DNA from: Bacteroidota bacterium
Lineage (GTDB): Bacteria > Bacteroidota > Ignavibacteria > UBA10030 > UBA6906
Length of the DNA: 7,984 nucleotides
Direction: 5' to 3'
Assembly: GCA_003541875.1 (NCBI GenBank)
Contig: DPLS01000340.1
Coordinates: 510 to 8,493, forward strand
Shown: positions 7,203 through 7,984 of the stretch, piece after piece
Position numbering within the stretch: the first letter of the stretch is position 1
How the letters are laid out: each line of letters starts with the position of its first letter
The notes under the pieces: generated by a model
The model's input: only the letters and a program-made list of their open reading frames with translations
Database searches by the model: none
Told to the model about the DNA's origin: nothing
Made by a program: the position numbers and the translations under genes

Positions 7203-7984
7203 ATGCTCTCACTCGGTTACGACATAGGCAGTTCGTCAATTAAATGTGCCATTCTCGACTGCGAGGGCGGCAAGCTTATCGCACAAGGATCCTACCCCGA
7301 CGAGGAAATGGCAATTAGCGCACCACAACCCGGTTGGGCCGAACAGGATCCGGATATGTGGTGGCAATACGTCATCGTTTTGACTCAGCGGCTTCTGCGG
7401 GAGAACAAGATCGAGCCTGCGTCGATAAAGGCGATCGGGGTGTCCTATCAAATGCATGGGCTGGTTCTCGTAGACAAGCAACAGCAGGTCCTGCGCCCAT
7501 CAATCATTTGGTGCGACAGCCGCGCCGTGGAGATCGGCAACGCTGCGTTCAAGTCGCTTGGCCCTGACTTCTGCCTTCAGCATATGCTCAATTCACCGGG
7601 CAACTTCACAGCATCGAAACTTCGGTGGGTGAAGGAACATGAACCGGAGGTCTTCAAGAAGATCCACAAGGCAATGCTTCCCGGCGATTTCATCGCGATG
7701 AGACTGACGGGGGAAATCCGCACCACGCTCTCAGGTCTGTCGGAAGGAATCTACTGGGACTTTAAGAAGAACGCTGTGTCTTCGGAGTTGCTTCGGTATT
7801 ATAAGATTGATGAGGAGTTTCTTCCAGCAGCGTGTCCAACATTCTCCGTGCAGGGGCAGCTCACGAAAGCGGCTGCGGAACAACTCGGCCTGCGCGAAGG
7901 AACTGCTGTAGCGTATCGGGCAGGCGACCAGCCCAACAATGCGTTCTCCCTGAATGTTCTCAACCCGGGTGAGGTGGCTGCGAC
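7203..7984 (+). CDS. xylB: Xylulokinase, 3'-truncated by the window edge
   Basis: An FGGY-family kinase that phosphorylates D-xylulose to D-xylulose 5-phosphate, the end product of the AraB/AraD route. 260 codons are present of a family length near 490-500. Motifs seen are the phosphate loop GYDIGSSSIK (5-14), QPGWAEQDPDMWW, GVSYQMHGLVLVD, SIIWCDSRAVEIGN, LNSPGNFTASKLRWVKE, MLPGDFIAMRLTG, TLSGLSEGIYWDF and AYRAGDQPNNAFSLN. Asp242 in GDQPNN aligns with the catalytic Asp of E. coli XylB (GDNAAGA). SYQMHG and IIWCDSR are typical of xylulokinase and differ from the AraB blocks in this same window, so the two kinases are not duplicates. The GDQPNNA form matches xylulokinases I associate with Bacteroidota. 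The 58-base gap before it could give it separate control, and xylose isomerase might lie downstream, outside the window. Confidence 0.93.
   Translation, partial: MLSLGYDIGSSSIKCAILDCEGGKLIAQGSYPDEEMAISAPQPGWAEQDPDMWWQYVIVLTQRLLRENKIEPASIKAIGVSYQMHGLVLVDKQQQVLRPSIIWCDSRAVEIGNAAFKSLGPDFCLQHMLNSPGNFTASKLRWVKEHEPEVFKKIHKAMLPGDFIAMRLTGEIRTTLSGLSEGIYWDFKKNAVSSELLRYYKIDEEFLPAACPTFSVQGQLTKAAAEQLGLREGTAVAYRAGDQPNNAFSLNVLNPGEVAA

Overview
The window holds a single-strand (+) pentose catabolism cluster of seven genes, with the first and last cut by the window edges. The order is galactose mutarotase-type aldose 1-epimerase (3' part), SGLT-type Na+/sugar symporter, L-ribulokinase (araB), L-ribulose-5-phosphate 4-epimerase (araD), an isomerase of the L-fucose/L-arabinose isomerase superfamily, a YqaB/beta-phosphoglucomutase-like HAD phosphatase, and xylulokinase (xylB, 5' part). 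No RNA genes, mobile elements, CRISPR arrays or long repeats were seen. No stretch over 300 bases lacks a gene; the longest gap is 58 bases.

The first six genes are packed with gaps of 2 to about 18 bases or short overlaps, as in one operon. The proposed flow is as follows. Pentose enters by Na+-coupled symport and the mutarotase equilibrates its anomers. The isomerase makes L-ribulose, AraB phosphorylates it, and AraD converts L-ribulose 5-phosphate to D-xylulose 5-phosphate. The HAD protein may remove unwanted sugar phosphates. XylB, after the only real intergenic gap, would feed D-xylulose into the same D-xylulose 5-phosphate pool. The gap carries an inverted repeat and a TTGACA box, so xylB may have its own control point.

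The most notable point is the isomerase. The kinase and epimerase are clear AraB and AraD, but the protein in the AraA slot is not a classical AraA. It resembles the roughly 490-residue L-fucose isomerase-like proteins, which suggests a non-orthologous L-arabinose isomerase. This is inference from gene context.

The organism is a bacterium of moderate GC content (a little over 50% by eye). The XylB sequence (GDQPNNA at the catalytic Asp, LNSPGNFTASKL, LPGDFIAMRLTG) resembles Bacteroidota-type xylulokinases as I remember them. A member of the Bacteroidota/Ignavibacteriota/Chlorobiota assemblage is plausible but not proven. Shine-Dalgarno-like motifs precede several genes. I found no wholly new system; the cluster is an ordinary sugar operon with a few unusual choices of component.
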